Part shown: positions 1-13,315 of the stretch, one piece after another
How the letters are laid out: the number at the start of each line of letters is the position of its first letter
How positions within the stretch are numbered: position 1 is the first letter of the stretch
DNA from: Candidatus Kapaibacterium sp.
GTDB lineage: Bacteria > Bacteroidota > Ignavibacteria > Kapaibacteriales > NICIL-2
Length of the DNA stretch: 64,000 bases
Reading direction: 5' to 3'
Assembly: GCA_026003475.1 (NCBI GenBank)
Contig: BPHJ01000001.1
Span: 2,070,501 to 2,134,500 of the forward strand
Position numbers and translations under genes: made by a program
Notes under the pieces: generated by a model
Told to the model about the DNA's origin: nothing
Databases searched by the model: none
The model's input: the letters and a program-made list of their open reading frames with translations, nothing else

Positions 1-2263
<2,263 letters not shown>

Positions 2264-2345
2264 ATCCGCACATTATTCCACTACCGCGCGCGGATGCTCC
2301 AGTAGGAGCGTTGGGTAGGCTGGCACTCTTTGCGTCGTCACCGAG

Positions 2346-3380
2346 CTATCGCCCGATCGCAACGGTTACGTGCAGCAAGCGCACCATTGCCACGAGCAGT
2401 CCAATGGCGATGGCCTGATGCATCAATGCCAATGGCAGTGCAACATGGAAAGTCACCACAGCAATTCCCAGCAGGATTTGGAGCAGCAGCAGTCCCGTCA
2501 AGGTCCACAGCCAGCGCGTCACCACGGGCACATACCCACATGCACGCCGGACGGCTCGCCAGAGCAACGGCAACAGCGCAAGCCCCAGAAATGGTAACCA
2601 GCGATGCACAAAGAGCACGGTCACGGGCGCCTCGACCACATTGAGCCATGCTGGCTGCACGAAGGAAAAAAGCCCGCTCGGGAGAAGGGCTCCGAACATG
2701 AGCGGCCACGTGTCCGATAGGTGTCCGGCTTTCAATCCAGCGGTCATGCCACCGTAGCTGATCTGAATCACCAACAGAGCAAGCGCAACCGCCACGCCCA
2801 CCGTCGCACGATTGCGTTGCCTTGGTCGTGGTCGGGAAAGCGCCATCTCTGCCAGTGTCCACACAGCAAGTGCGATCATGGCGAGCGCTAACAACAAATG
2901 CGCCGTTAGCCGCAGGTGACTTACCACAGGTTGATCAATTAGCCCACTGGCAACCATCAGCCAGCCCATCACTGCTTGCCCAATGAACAACAAACCCATA
3001 CCAACCAGCTTCCCGCGGTGCTCCCGTGGCAACCGACCCTTGACCCAAAACCACAAGAACGGCACGGCAAAGTACAATCCCACTGCTCGCGCTAACTGAC
3101 GGTGAATCCACTCGATCCAGAAAATGTACCGATACTCTTCGAGTGTCATGCCGCGATTGACTTTCTGGTACTCGGGCGTCTGTTGGTATTTGGCGAACTC
3201 CTCCTGCCAAGCGCGCTCCGACAGGGGCGGAATGGCACCGCTAACAGGATTCCACTCAACGATCGAAAGCCCCGACCGCGTCAACCGCACAAAGCCACCA
3301 ACCAATACCATCACCGCAACCAGCACAGCAAATCCTGCCAGCCAGCGGCGAACCGACCGATCCACAACGGTGAATTCCAT
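2346..3380 (-). CDS. ctaA: Heme A synthase (COX15/CtaA family)
   Basis: 344-aa polytopic protein with GGFVRLTRSGLSIVEWNPVSGAIPPL, EEYRYIFWIEWIHRQLAR and FHVALPLALMHQ motifs. Confidence 0.93.
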   Translation of the reverse strand: MEFTVVDRSVRRWLAGFAVLVAVMVLVGGFVRLTRSGLSIVEWNPVSGAIPPLSERAWQEEFAKYQQTPEYQKVNRGMTLEEYRYIFWIEWIHRQLARAVGLYFAVPFLWFWVKGRLPREHRGKLVGMGLLFIGQAVMGWLMVASGLIDQPVVSHLRLTAHLLLALAMIALAVWTLAEMALSRPRPRQRNRATVGVAVALALLVIQISYGGMTAGLKAGHLSDTWPLMFGALLPSGLFSFVQPAWLNVVEAPVTVLFVHRWLPFLGLALLPLLWRAVRRACGYVPVVTRWLWTLTGLLLLQILLGIAVVTFHVALPLALMHQAIAIGLLVAMVRLLHVTVAIGR

Positions 3381-3567
3381 TCTGGAAGGAGATCATTCAA
3401 ATGGTGAGACCATGCAAAACTACCTCGCACCTTCTGCAATGTCATGCACGGGCGCGCGGTAGATGCACAACAGCGCGTGTCCCGACCACGTTCCCCGGAA
3501 TCGTCGGCGCTGGTCATGCCGAGCGCCTACTGGCAATTGCTGGCATCGAGCATGCGGCATGCCAGCG

Positions 3568-4143
3568 CTACGGTGCCTTCACCACGGCAGCAATCGCCAG
3601 TCCTGCCAGCGTCCATCCCACGACGGCATCGGCAATCATCGCTGCCGTATAGTCGGCAGGGAAGTACAGCCAATTCATTGCGACAAGGTGATCGGCGACC
3701 GCAAGGAAGATTCCCAGAATGCCGCAGAACGATACCCGCTGCCAATAGGACCCCGCAACCGCTGTACTCCGTGACAGCAACCAGCTTGCGATAAATGCAG
3801 CCACAATGAAAATCACCAGCCCCCACACGAATTGTCCCGCCATCATGGGATCTCGACCTGTCGGGATGTAGAGGATCATCCCAATCGGTCCCCGCATGTG
3901 CCGCTGCCGCCAAGCCTCCTCAGTATTGGTGCCCTGCATATGCGCGTCCATGCCCTCCATCATGCCAGGAAAGTAGTACATTCCTTCACTGGGAATGCAG
4001 TGTTGCAAAGTCGCTACCACACTATCTTCCTTCGGCAGAGGGCGCATGGTCATAGTATGGTGCGGCAGAACTGTCCACGCAAGCATGCCCCAGACAAACA
4101 ACACTACTCCACCAGCCAGAGATGCAAGAATAAGCCGTTTCAT
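3568..4143 (-). CDS. Hypothetical membrane protein
   Basis: ORF MKRLILASLAGGVVLFVWGMLAWTVLPHHTM..., several TM segments; TACTTTTG element upstream. Confidence 0.75.
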   Translation of the reverse strand: MKRLILASLAGGVVLFVWGMLAWTVLPHHTMTMRPLPKEDSVVATLQHCIPSEGMYYFPGMMEGMDAHMQGTNTEEAWRQRHMRGPIGMILYIPTGRDPMMAGQFVWGLVIFIVAAFIASWLLSRSTAVAGSYWQRVSFCGILGIFLAVADHLVAMNWLYFPADYTAAMIADAVVGWTLAGLAIAAVVKAP

Positions 4144-4233
4144 CGGTCCACCATATGTTGTTGAACATCATCTCACCCATCGAAGTTATCCACCTCAGAA
4201 GGGGCGCGACAAAAGTACAAAACCAAACAATGT

Positions 4234-4872
4234 TCACGATACCGGGCGTGCTACGACCAGATACTGCACAATCGAAAACGGGCGAGCAAGTCCCAGCGTT
4301 GCTACGTTAAGCAAGAAAAATTTCCACCCCCTGCTTCGATTTGCTCCTGCAAAATGGACCGTGTATCCAGTCGAGGTAAACATCTGCTCGATCGTATGGC
4401 GCGTGAAAAATCGCAGGTGGGTACGATCGAGGATGCCGCTTGGCTCATACTCGAAGCGGTCGAAGATAATTTTCGCCAGCACCGATAGATGTCCGATATT
4501 CGGGATGCTTGCCACCAAGACACCGGCAGGGGAAAGCAGTCGGCGAAGTTTGCGCAAGACTTCCCACGGATCGCGGAGATGTTCGAGCACGTCGGCACAG
4601 AGTATGCAGTCGAAGTACCCATCGGGATAGGGCAATTCCATTTGCTCGATGTCGCCGATGTGGACTGCATCGAGATATTCGGATGCACGGCGAGCAACCG
4701 GTTCGACGTATTCAACGCCGATGGCTTCCTCGACTCCGAGCGTGTGTTTGGCATAGTGGGCGGTCAATCCTGCGCCGCATCCAACATCGAGGAGCCGTTT
4801 TGTTCCTGCAGGCACATGCTGCAAAACGTCGCGCCGAATCAGGGAGTAGTAGTTCGGGTCATTCATGGCGGT
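4234..4872 (-). CDS. Class I SAM-dependent methyltransferase (start approximate)
   Basis: MNDPNYYSLIRRDVLQHVPAGTKRLLDVGCGAGLTAHYAK: SAM-binding motif I (LLDVGCGAG), then ILCADVLEHL. Confidence 0.85.
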   Translation of the reverse strand, partial: TAMNDPNYYSLIRRDVLQHVPAGTKRLLDVGCGAGLTAHYAKHTLGVEEAIGVEYVEPVARRASEYLDAVHIGDIEQMELPYPDGYFDCILCADVLEHLRDPWEVLRKLRRLLSPAGVLVASIPNIGHLSVLAKIIFDRFEYEPSGILDRTHLRFFTRHTIEQMFTSTGYTVHFAGANRSRGWKFFLLNVATLGLARPFSIVQYLVVARPVS

Positions 4873-5227
4873 GGGTCTGTGGCTCATCGGCGGGGAGAGA
4901 ACACTGTGGCGGACCGAACCATTGGTGACGATGCCGTGCAACAATGTCGTACGCTCGATCACGGATCACAGCAGGCACAGCATACAGGAGCACAGCCAGC
5001 AGCTTCCACCATCGGCCTAATCGCCAGAGTATCTGCACCACGGCACGGGAGCACGTATAGGTGTGTGCTCCATCCTGGACAACCACGCTTTGGGGATTCA
5101 TCGGTGCCAGTGCGTGAACCGATCCGAAACGGAATTGCTGGCGCCGATCATGGCGGCGAATCCACTGCGCCGTGCGACTGCAGAGGACGCATTCATCATC
5201 AACGTACACTATTGGATGTGCCTCCAT
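4859..5227 (-). CDS. Thiol-disulfide oxidoreductase DCC family (DUF393)
   Basis: MEAHPIVYVDDECVLCSRTAQWIRRHDRRQQFRFGSVHA: DxxCxxC-like DCC N-terminus; start at internal ATG 5227. Confidence 0.8.
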   Translation of the reverse strand: MEAHPIVYVDDECVLCSRTAQWIRRHDRRQQFRFGSVHALAPMNPQSVVVQDGAHTYTCSRAVVQILWRLGRWWKLLAVLLYAVPAVIRDRAYDIVARHRHQWFGPPQCSLPADEPQTHRHE

Positions 5228-5247
5228 GAACGGGCACGTGGTGGTTA

Positions 5248-5697
5248 TTACTGGGCGAACTGGGCGTCGCGAGCAACACGAACGAGCAAATCGGCACGTG
5301 CACGCTCGGCTTTGAGATGGGCGCGACGACGGAGATCGGTTTCTTGCTCCAGTTCTGTATCGAGCCGATCCCGCTCGGCAGCAGCGCGAGCAATGTCGAT
5401 CTCCTCGGCTCGCCATACCTCCTCGGCAACAACGCTGACGCGGTTGTGCTTGACCTCAGCAAAACCACCGGTAACAGCGAAGACGTGTTCCTCGCCATCA
5501 CTATCGAGCACGCGGAGCGCACCAAGTTCCAGCGTCGAAATAATCGGTGCGTGATTGACCAATACCTGGAATGGTGCTAATCCACCCGGTAACGTCACCG
5601 CTTGGGCAGAGCCGCTGTAGAGCGTTCCTTGCGGTGTGACTATCTCGACGTGAAGATGTACTGTCGGCGCCATTGATGTTGCCTGGTGCGTGGTCAA
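5248..5697 (-). CDS. atpC: F1 ATP synthase epsilon subunit
   Basis: VHLHVEIVTPQGTLYSGSAQAVTLPGGLAPFQVLVNHAPIISTLELG; directly downstream of atpD. Confidence 0.93.
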   Translation of the reverse strand: MTTHQATSMAPTVHLHVEIVTPQGTLYSGSAQAVTLPGGLAPFQVLVNHAPIISTLELGALRVLDSDGEEHVFAVTGGFAEVKHNRVSVVAEEVWRAEEIDIARAAAERDRLDTELEQETDLRRRAHLKAERARADLLVRVARDAQFAQ

Positions 5698-7191
<1,494 letters not shown>

Positions 7192-7533
7192 TTACGAAGT
7201 TGTTCCCATGTTTGCGTCGGCAGGAGCAGTATCGGTGCCGATTGCGTCGTCATCGTAGGTGAGTGTAATTACCGCGCTACTGCCGCAGGCGCAATGCACC
7301 CGAAGAGCACGGATGATACCGTAGGCATCTTTTTCGACTACAACTGCGATTGGAGAATGCCCTGCTTCTTCATGGATATCGAGCAGTGCGGGTTCTGGTG
7401 CGATAGCGACGTATTCGGCGGGCACCATGGATCCCGGTGGTGTTCCGCGACGAACACTGGGGATCAACGGAAGCTCGAGAAAATCCTCGAATGCATCCTC
7501 CAGACGCTGCTGTTGCAGATGCTCACCGTTCAT
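7192..7533 (-). CDS. Hypothetical protein
   Basis: ORF trimmed to internal ATG (MNGEHLQQQRLEDAFEDFLELPLIP...) that overlaps the stop region of the upstream gene. Confidence 0.55.
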   Translation of the reverse strand: MNGEHLQQQRLEDAFEDFLELPLIPSVRRGTPPGSMVPAEYVAIAPEPALLDIHEEAGHSPIAVVVEKDAYGIIRALRVHCACGSSAVITLTYDDDAIGTDTAPADANMGTTS

Positions 7534-8047
7534 CGCCAATTTCCGCGACTGCATAGTACGAAACCGGTTGACGATCGGGTGTGCGCACTGCCTCCCTGGC
7601 CATAGAGAGCCACCAACGTGCATGGGCAAGCGCTTGGGCAAGCGTTATGTTCTGCCCGTGTGGGGGGACAAGCTCGGCAAGAATTTGTTCGCAGGTTGCG
7701 AACATATCGCTTGCATCCACGCCGTGGTTGTCTTCCTTTGCTGCCAGCGTTTCGATACTGGTAAGGTAGGGGTTTCCAGGATAGTCGCGCTCTAATCCTG
7801 CTCGCGCAATCTCGGCAATTGCCGCGCAGGCATGGTAGGTTGACAAACTCCGCAGCTGCAATTGCGCCAGTAACCGCCGCAATTCACCGACGAGCTCTGG
7901 GGGTGAAATTGCCTGATCATGCGCTCCCGGCTGGATTGCGGCACTCACGCGCTGTTCGAGCAGCGTAAGCTTCTTACAGAGTGCGCCCAGGTGCTGCTCA
8001 AGCTGTTCTGCTGATGTCGGTTTGCTCTGCAATGGTCCATGCACCAA
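7523..8047 (-). CDS. Hypothetical protein, helical
   Basis: 174-aa ORF MVHGPLQSKPTSAEQLEQHLGALCKKLTLLEQRV..., co-directional and overlapping its downstream neighbour. Confidence 0.6.
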   Translation of the reverse strand: MVHGPLQSKPTSAEQLEQHLGALCKKLTLLEQRVSAAIQPGAHDQAISPPELVGELRRLLAQLQLRSLSTYHACAAIAEIARAGLERDYPGNPYLTSIETLAAKEDNHGVDASDMFATCEQILAELVPPHGQNITLAQALAHARWWLSMAREAVRTPDRQPVSYYAVAEIGDER

Positions 8048-8066
8048 GTGTGTGTCCTATGGCACA

Positions 8067-8876
8067 TTATCGGCGATTGGGAAGAAACGTTGAGTTCCCC
8101 ACCACAAGAATTGGTGTGTGCACTTCCGTACCATTGCACTGAACGATGCGGAGCACATACCACCCGTTGTTGAGACCACGTATGTTGCAGCGAACACTTG
8201 CACCATCGTAGCTGCACGGCAGAGTGACTGCCCTCCCGTCCACTGCGTAGAACGCCACAACCGACGGGGCAAGTGGCAACGGCAGACTCAGCTCATCACC
8301 GATTAAGCGTGGCAGCGCGTGCTCTGCTGGAACTTCCACCGAGCTTGCGCGTGCGGGCGTGTAGTGCACGCGAACCGTAAACCGCTCCAGCTCTGCTGTC
8401 GTTCCACGAAGTGTATCGGTGCGCTGGGGCCCAAAAGCGATACGTGCGAGCACTCCACCCAGCCGATCAGTAACCACCACCGAATCAATGCCACGCGGGA
8501 GTGGATAATCCCACGCGAAGATGAGCAAATCCCCACGACCAGAGAACTTCGGCGTAACATTCAAGCTGTACTCAACCGCGAAGTGTTCAGTTGATGTATC
8601 GGGATAAGGTCGAAAGTCGGCATAGCTCAGATCGGTGATGTCGTCGGTGGTGATTTCCCATGCAGCATGAAAACCATCAGGGGGATGTCCCGGAATTGGA
8701 TACTCGCCAAGCTGGAGGTCCAATCCATCCGTTGCCATGGAGTCAATGCCGCACCGGAGTGCTATGCTCTGGTTCTCATCCCCGATCAAGAAGGGCAACT
8801 CAAGATGTGGCTGCTGTTGGGCAGCTTGTGCAACTGCCACCATCAGCATGAGAGCAAGAAAGCGCATTCTCATCAT
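8067..8876 (-). CDS. Hypothetical exported protein
   Basis: 269-aa ORF with signal peptide MMRMRFLALMLMVAVAQAAQQQ. Confidence 0.65.
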   Translation of the reverse strand: MMRMRFLALMLMVAVAQAAQQQPHLELPFLIGDENQSIALRCGIDSMATDGLDLQLGEYPIPGHPPDGFHAAWEITTDDITDLSYADFRPYPDTSTEHFAVEYSLNVTPKFSGRGDLLIFAWDYPLPRGIDSVVVTDRLGGVLARIAFGPQRTDTLRGTTAELERFTVRVHYTPARASSVEVPAEHALPRLIGDELSLPLPLAPSVVAFYAVDGRAVTLPCSYDGASVRCNIRGLNNGWYVLRIVQCNGTEVHTPILVVGNSTFLPNRR

Positions 8877-8901
8877 GTGTTCTCGGCGTAGTGAAAAACA
8901 T

Positions 8902-8932
8902 GCGGGGCACCAGTTGACCGCCGGTGCCCCGC
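8902..8932 (-). terminator. Rho-independent terminator-like hairpin
   Basis: Perfect 10-bp stem GCGGGGCACC/GGTGCCCCGC; on the minus strand followed by ATGTTTTTC; just after the stop of the 8976-12086 gene. Confidence 0.75.
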
Positions 8933-8975
8933 GCAGATACGATTTGGGTGATCGCGCTTTTAGTGCCGCTCCAAT

Positions 8976-11900
8976 TTATCGCACCACAGTTACACGCTGC
9001 ACGGCGGTATAGGTGCCGCTGCTAACCTTGACAAGGTACGTTCCGGCTGGCAGCGCTTCGACGTTGAACTCCACGCTCGTCTGACCAGGCGTGAGCACTC
9101 CATCGAAGATGCGGACGACTTCCTGACCCAAAGCGTTGTAGAGCGCAACCGTTGCATGCTGTGTTTCCGGCACCGAGACGCGAACTTGGGCTGCGCGCTC
9201 GACTGGATTTGGCGTGACTGTCACGTCGTAACCGATCTCTTGTGGTGTCTGACGGAGCAGGCGAATAGCCGTCACATTCGGGTCACTCACGGTCAGGCTT
9301 CCGCCTGGCAGAAGGTGTCCAAGCACAGCACCCGTTGTTGCATCGAGCGCAGTGTAGGCGCCCGTGCTCTTTGCTACTCGGAGTGTGAGCGGGTAGTGTG
9401 CACCCTGTACGCGAACGATCGGGTTTGCATCCGATGCGACAAGCGTATTGCTGCCGAAGCGAACGTCGAACATACCGTGCGGTGGGAGAGGCGGAAGTTC
9501 GTACTGACCAGCCTCGGCCGCGATCCGCCCTTCACCGAGATAGAGCAGACCTTCGCGCTGGGCAGCATCACGAATCGTGAGCTGAGCGGCTGCAGCCAGG
9601 ACAGCACCGGGATCGTCCACACTGCTTGATCCTCGCGTCGTTGGAGCAGAGACATTATAGAAGCCCTGACCACGAACCTTGATCCAGTAACCTTTCCCAG
9701 GTGTCAACTCGGAGACAGCACGGTAACCACGGTTGGTTTGGTATTCATAGACGAACGTCAACGGAACGCGAATTGGTGGAGTGCCACCTTGGGTCGCTGG
9801 TTCGAAGGTGATGCGATCGATGCTAACAGGCACCGACAACGCACCAACAGTATTCCACCCATCATAGACACGCACAGGGAAGAGTCGGCTGTTGATTTGC
9901 TTGACGAGCACACCCGAAATCACCGTTGTATCGGGGTTGGGGAATCGTACAAAGTACCCAACACCAACTTTGAGCCGCTCATCTTGCTGGTAGATGTCCT
10001 GCGAGAACTTGATTGGCGTTACACCTTGCAAGTTCGGAAAGACTACCGAGTACAAATCATCCGATGGACGAACAGGCAACGAAACCAAGTTCCAGCCTTT
10101 GTCGCTGGTCATTTGGCGTACGGCGCGCGCTGGAGTGTACTCGATGTCGAACGCGGTAATGCTCGCATCGCGGATGGTGTAGGAGCGTGTTCCATCTTGG
10201 TTCAGCGTAGCTTCCCGCATATTGACGGCAAAGGTTTGCCCACCTTCAATATCGCGCAAGAACAACTGTGCACCGTCGGGGAAAGAACGCGGATCCCAGG
10301 TTATCACGATTGGATAATTGAGCGCACCGCCAGCAGAGAACCGAACACGATAGACGATCGTGGTATCATCGAAGACGTTCCGAATATCCCGCGAGGCAAA
10401 AATGCCAGTGTAATCGCCGAGCCCATTATCTTGCGAGCCATCGGTTGCGTTGATGGGGAAGAAGCGAGCAAAGAATTGTGCATCGTTTGGCGGTGTATCA
10501 TAGGGGAATTCACCAAAGAGCGAATCTGCGTTGATCGTCGCTCGCAATCCCGTCCCGAAAAGCAGTCGTGCTTGTTGCGGTACTGGCGCAGAGTTGCGAA
10601 TCTTGATTTCGATACCACGCGGCGCCCAGACTGTCGAAACGCCGTTGTAGGTTTCGTCTGGAACGCGGATATACAAGAACTTAACTTTCAACCGGACCGG
10701 CGAAATCTCGACATCTTGGGAACGGAAGGTGATATATCCCTCGTACTTGCCAGCAAATTCATTGGGGTTCTGAATGTTGGGATCATCAAAACCAACGGCA
10801 TTCGGGTCGCAAATGATATCGAGATTGAGCAACGGGTCGGCATTTTGCGGAATGTTATTGTTCACCGCATCCGGGAAACCAATCCCTTGTGGCCCAAGGA
10901 TACTGCGATCAATGTACCCAATCGTTGCCCGGCGCACAACACCGGTGGGATTGAGTTGTTTGAATGTTCCTCCTCCCGCTGCAACACCCTGGAACAGAAG
11001 CCATGGTTGATCTGATTCAACAATCACATTCTTTGCGCGCACGCCATCGGGCTTGAGGCGCACGTTGATGCGAACACGTGCTTGTGCTTGCCCCTGGAGA
11101 ACAGGATCAAGGTAAACAATCCGCGTAATCGCAAACAGAGAGTCTCCATTGTTGACATTCTCGACAGCAATTTCGTTCGGATCCAGACCCGTTGGCTGTG
11201 GCAGGAATTCGAAGCGTCCAGGTGTGTAGATGTGCGCATAAATCATGCCCAAATCAATATCGTTGACAACGGCTGGTTCGAATCCTGTCCGCTGATAGCG
11301 AATCCCCGCGAGGTAGCGATCCATATTTGCCAATCCTGGGACAGGATAGTTCACATCGCCAGGGAAGGGAGACTCATGGACAACGTCCAGCGTGTTGTAG
11401 TAAATCGAGTCCGGCGGAATTGCCAGAGGCGAAACGTCGCTTTCCAAATACCCCGGACGCCCCTTGACTTCGAGTTTGATGTAGCATAAGGGACGGAAGT
11501 CGAACGCATTGCAATCTTGGATCGAGGGATCACCGGTCAACGGCAACGGGGTACTCGATTGCATGACAACATTGACGCGGCGACCACGAAGCCGGTTATT
11601 GGTGACCGGAATGAAATTGTAGTACGTTTGGTAGAGTGTATCCCGTGCATCGTCCCAGCTGATTTGCCATCCATCGGCAATCGTTGGCTCGTCGAAGCCG
11701 TCAACGCGCACATTCGGGTGAGTACCGCTATAGACCGGGCCACGTGTTTGCACCCCGACAGCGCGGAATGCCGAGCTATCGTACTGGAACTTGAAGCGAA
11801 TGCTGTAGATGGGCTGTGCTTGGTACCCACCAGCGGTTACCCAGCAGTTCTTGATGAAGACCGGCACCAGGATGTAGCGTGGTTGATTGCCCACTGCTGC

Positions 11901-12086
11901 CGGGACCCACAAGCGCCCATCTGGATAGTAGGAGGTATTGTATCCACCTTCGCGTCCCGTCAGGCTCAACTTGGGAACCTCCGGACGAATCGGTTGTGCT
12001 TGCATCGCAATTGCAAACACCAACGCAACAACGACGGTTACCAGACTGGGCAACACACGGCGCCCAACGCCATAACCACGATCCAT
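8976..12086 (-). CDS. Large T9SS-exported surface protein with N-terminal cohesin-like beta region (left copy)
   Basis: Starts MDRGYGVGRRVLPSLVTVVVALVFAIAMQAQPIRPEVPKLSLTGREGGYNTSYYPDG. C-terminus DVTVTPNPVERAAQVRVSVPETQHATVALYNALGQEVVRIFDGVLTPGQTSVEFNVEALPAGTYLVKVSSGTYTAVQRVTVVR is a T9SS type A sorting domain. Close paralogue at 61702-64000. Confidence 0.85.
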   Translation of the reverse strand: MDRGYGVGRRVLPSLVTVVVALVFAIAMQAQPIRPEVPKLSLTGREGGYNTSYYPDGRLWVPAAVGNQPRYILVPVFIKNCWVTAGGYQAQPIYSIRFKFQYDSSAFRAVGVQTRGPVYSGTHPNVRVDGFDEPTIADGWQISWDDARDTLYQTYYNFIPVTNNRLRGRRVNVVMQSSTPLPLTGDPSIQDCNAFDFRPLCYIKLEVKGRPGYLESDVSPLAIPPDSIYYNTLDVVHESPFPGDVNYPVPGLANMDRYLAGIRYQRTGFEPAVVNDIDLGMIYAHIYTPGRFEFLPQPTGLDPNEIAVENVNNGDSLFAITRIVYLDPVLQGQAQARVRINVRLKPDGVRAKNVIVESDQPWLLFQGVAAGGGTFKQLNPTGVVRRATIGYIDRSILGPQGIGFPDAVNNNIPQNADPLLNLDIICDPNAVGFDDPNIQNPNEFAGKYEGYITFRSQDVEISPVRLKVKFLYIRVPDETYNGVSTVWAPRGIEIKIRNSAPVPQQARLLFGTGLRATINADSLFGEFPYDTPPNDAQFFARFFPINATDGSQDNGLGDYTGIFASRDIRNVFDDTTIVYRVRFSAGGALNYPIVITWDPRSFPDGAQLFLRDIEGGQTFAVNMREATLNQDGTRSYTIRDASITAFDIEYTPARAVRQMTSDKGWNLVSLPVRPSDDLYSVVFPNLQGVTPIKFSQDIYQQDERLKVGVGYFVRFPNPDTTVISGVLVKQINSRLFPVRVYDGWNTVGALSVPVSIDRITFEPATQGGTPPIRVPLTFVYEYQTNRGYRAVSELTPGKGYWIKVRGQGFYNVSAPTTRGSSSVDDPGAVLAAAAQLTIRDAAQREGLLYLGEGRIAAEAGQYELPPLPPHGMFDVRFGSNTLVASDANPIVRVQGAHYPLTLRVAKSTGAYTALDATTGAVLGHLLPGGSLTVSDPNVTAIRLLRQTPQEIGYDVTVTPNPVERAAQVRVSVPETQHATVALYNALGQEVVRIFDGVLTPGQTSVEFNVEALPAGTYLVKVSSGTYTAVQRVTVVR

Positions 12087-12127
12087 GACCACTCCTGTTG
12101 ATTGTTGAAGAAATACCATTGCCGTTT

Positions 12128-13315
12128 CTATCGGACAAGTATGGTTCGCACTACGTTGCCATTTCGTAAGTAGAGTGCAACAGCACTCCAGCGGCTACTT
12201 GCACTTGCCACGATCGGATCGGTGGGTGCGACAATGCGTTCAATCTGTCGTCCCATCAGATCCCACTGAACAAGTGCAACAACCTGTTCTGTCGGACCAC
12301 ACAGTTTCCACACCTGCGACGCTGCATCATAGTGCCAGGTAAAGACCGGGGCACCGCTCTCGGCGATCGTCGAAAGCGACTCGTATCGAACAAGGAGACT
12401 ATCGCCTTCCACCACTGCTATACACGTACACGATGCTGGCTCAATCCGGACGATAGCACGCGACATTCCCGAATCGCTGCCTACCCAACGAACAGTGGCT
12501 TCCAGGGAAACCGTTCGGGGAGCAACCGGTGATGGGCTTTCGATCTGTACGGTTATGGTCCTCGGTGATTGCTCAATCACCACTGATTGCAACGAATCAA
12601 CTTCGGCCAACCGTACTTGGCGAACTTCCATCAGACTATCGGTTGCCACCGTTACTCGCCATTGCCGAAAGCTGGCGCCCTCGGGGATGCGAATGTGCAC
12701 CGGAAGGATTGCATCCCTATCCTGCTGCAGTCGGATGCTATCGAATGGAAACTGTGCTGTCAAAGAGCGATTCGCTGGTGGCTGCTCGACCGCGGTCACA
12801 ATTGCGGATCGAAGCGCGCCGTAGAGAATTTTTGCTTCTTGGTTTTTTTCCGGTTCGTATGCGAAACGCACGCTGCTTGTGTCGGGGCATTCGCTGCGGT
12901 AGCGGAACAGCAAGCCGCAGAGCGGACCCTGGCCACGGAATGGTCGCGTAACGTTGAACGCATAGACCCGGAGTGTTATGGAGTCAATCCTGCCGCTGCC
13001 GCTGTAATCGGCATCTTCTGCAAGCGTGCCAATAAAGAGCGGAGAAACAAACTCCAGCACGCTGGGATTGTACTCAATTGCGAACTCAAAGAGCAAGAGA
13101 CTGTCGCTTGTGTAGAGCGGCGAATCAAGCGATACCGTTACAACGACCTCTCGATCACCGCAAATATTTGGGTTTCCGAGTGCAGTCAGTTGAACATCAA
13201 CCACTCGCTGTGCGTGCAACTGCACTGTCACCGCGGCAACGAACGTAACGGCGAGCCATGCAGTCGCCCAGCAACGTCGCTGCCTACCGCTCCACGACCA
13301 CTTTTGCAACCACAT
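12128..13315 (-). CDS. Exported cohesin-like domain protein (left copy)
   Basis: Signal peptide MWLQKWSWSGRQRRCWATAWLAVTFVAAVTVQLHAQ, then RVVDVQLTALGNPNICGDREVVVTVSLDSPLYTSDSLLLFEFAIEYNPSVLEFVSPLFIGTL...GPLCGLLFRYRSEC, which resembles a cohesin jelly-roll. Start chosen by comparison with the right copy. Confidence 0.7.
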   Translation of the reverse strand: MWLQKWSWSGRQRRCWATAWLAVTFVAAVTVQLHAQRVVDVQLTALGNPNICGDREVVVTVSLDSPLYTSDSLLLFEFAIEYNPSVLEFVSPLFIGTLAEDADYSGSGRIDSITLRVYAFNVTRPFRGQGPLCGLLFRYRSECPDTSSVRFAYEPEKNQEAKILYGALRSAIVTAVEQPPANRSLTAQFPFDSIRLQQDRDAILPVHIRIPEGASFRQWRVTVATDSLMEVRQVRLAEVDSLQSVVIEQSPRTITVQIESPSPVAPRTVSLEATVRWVGSDSGMSRAIVRIEPASCTCIAVVEGDSLLVRYESLSTIAESGAPVFTWHYDAASQVWKLCGPTEQVVALVQWDLMGRQIERIVAPTDPIVASASSRWSAVALYLRNGNVVRTILVR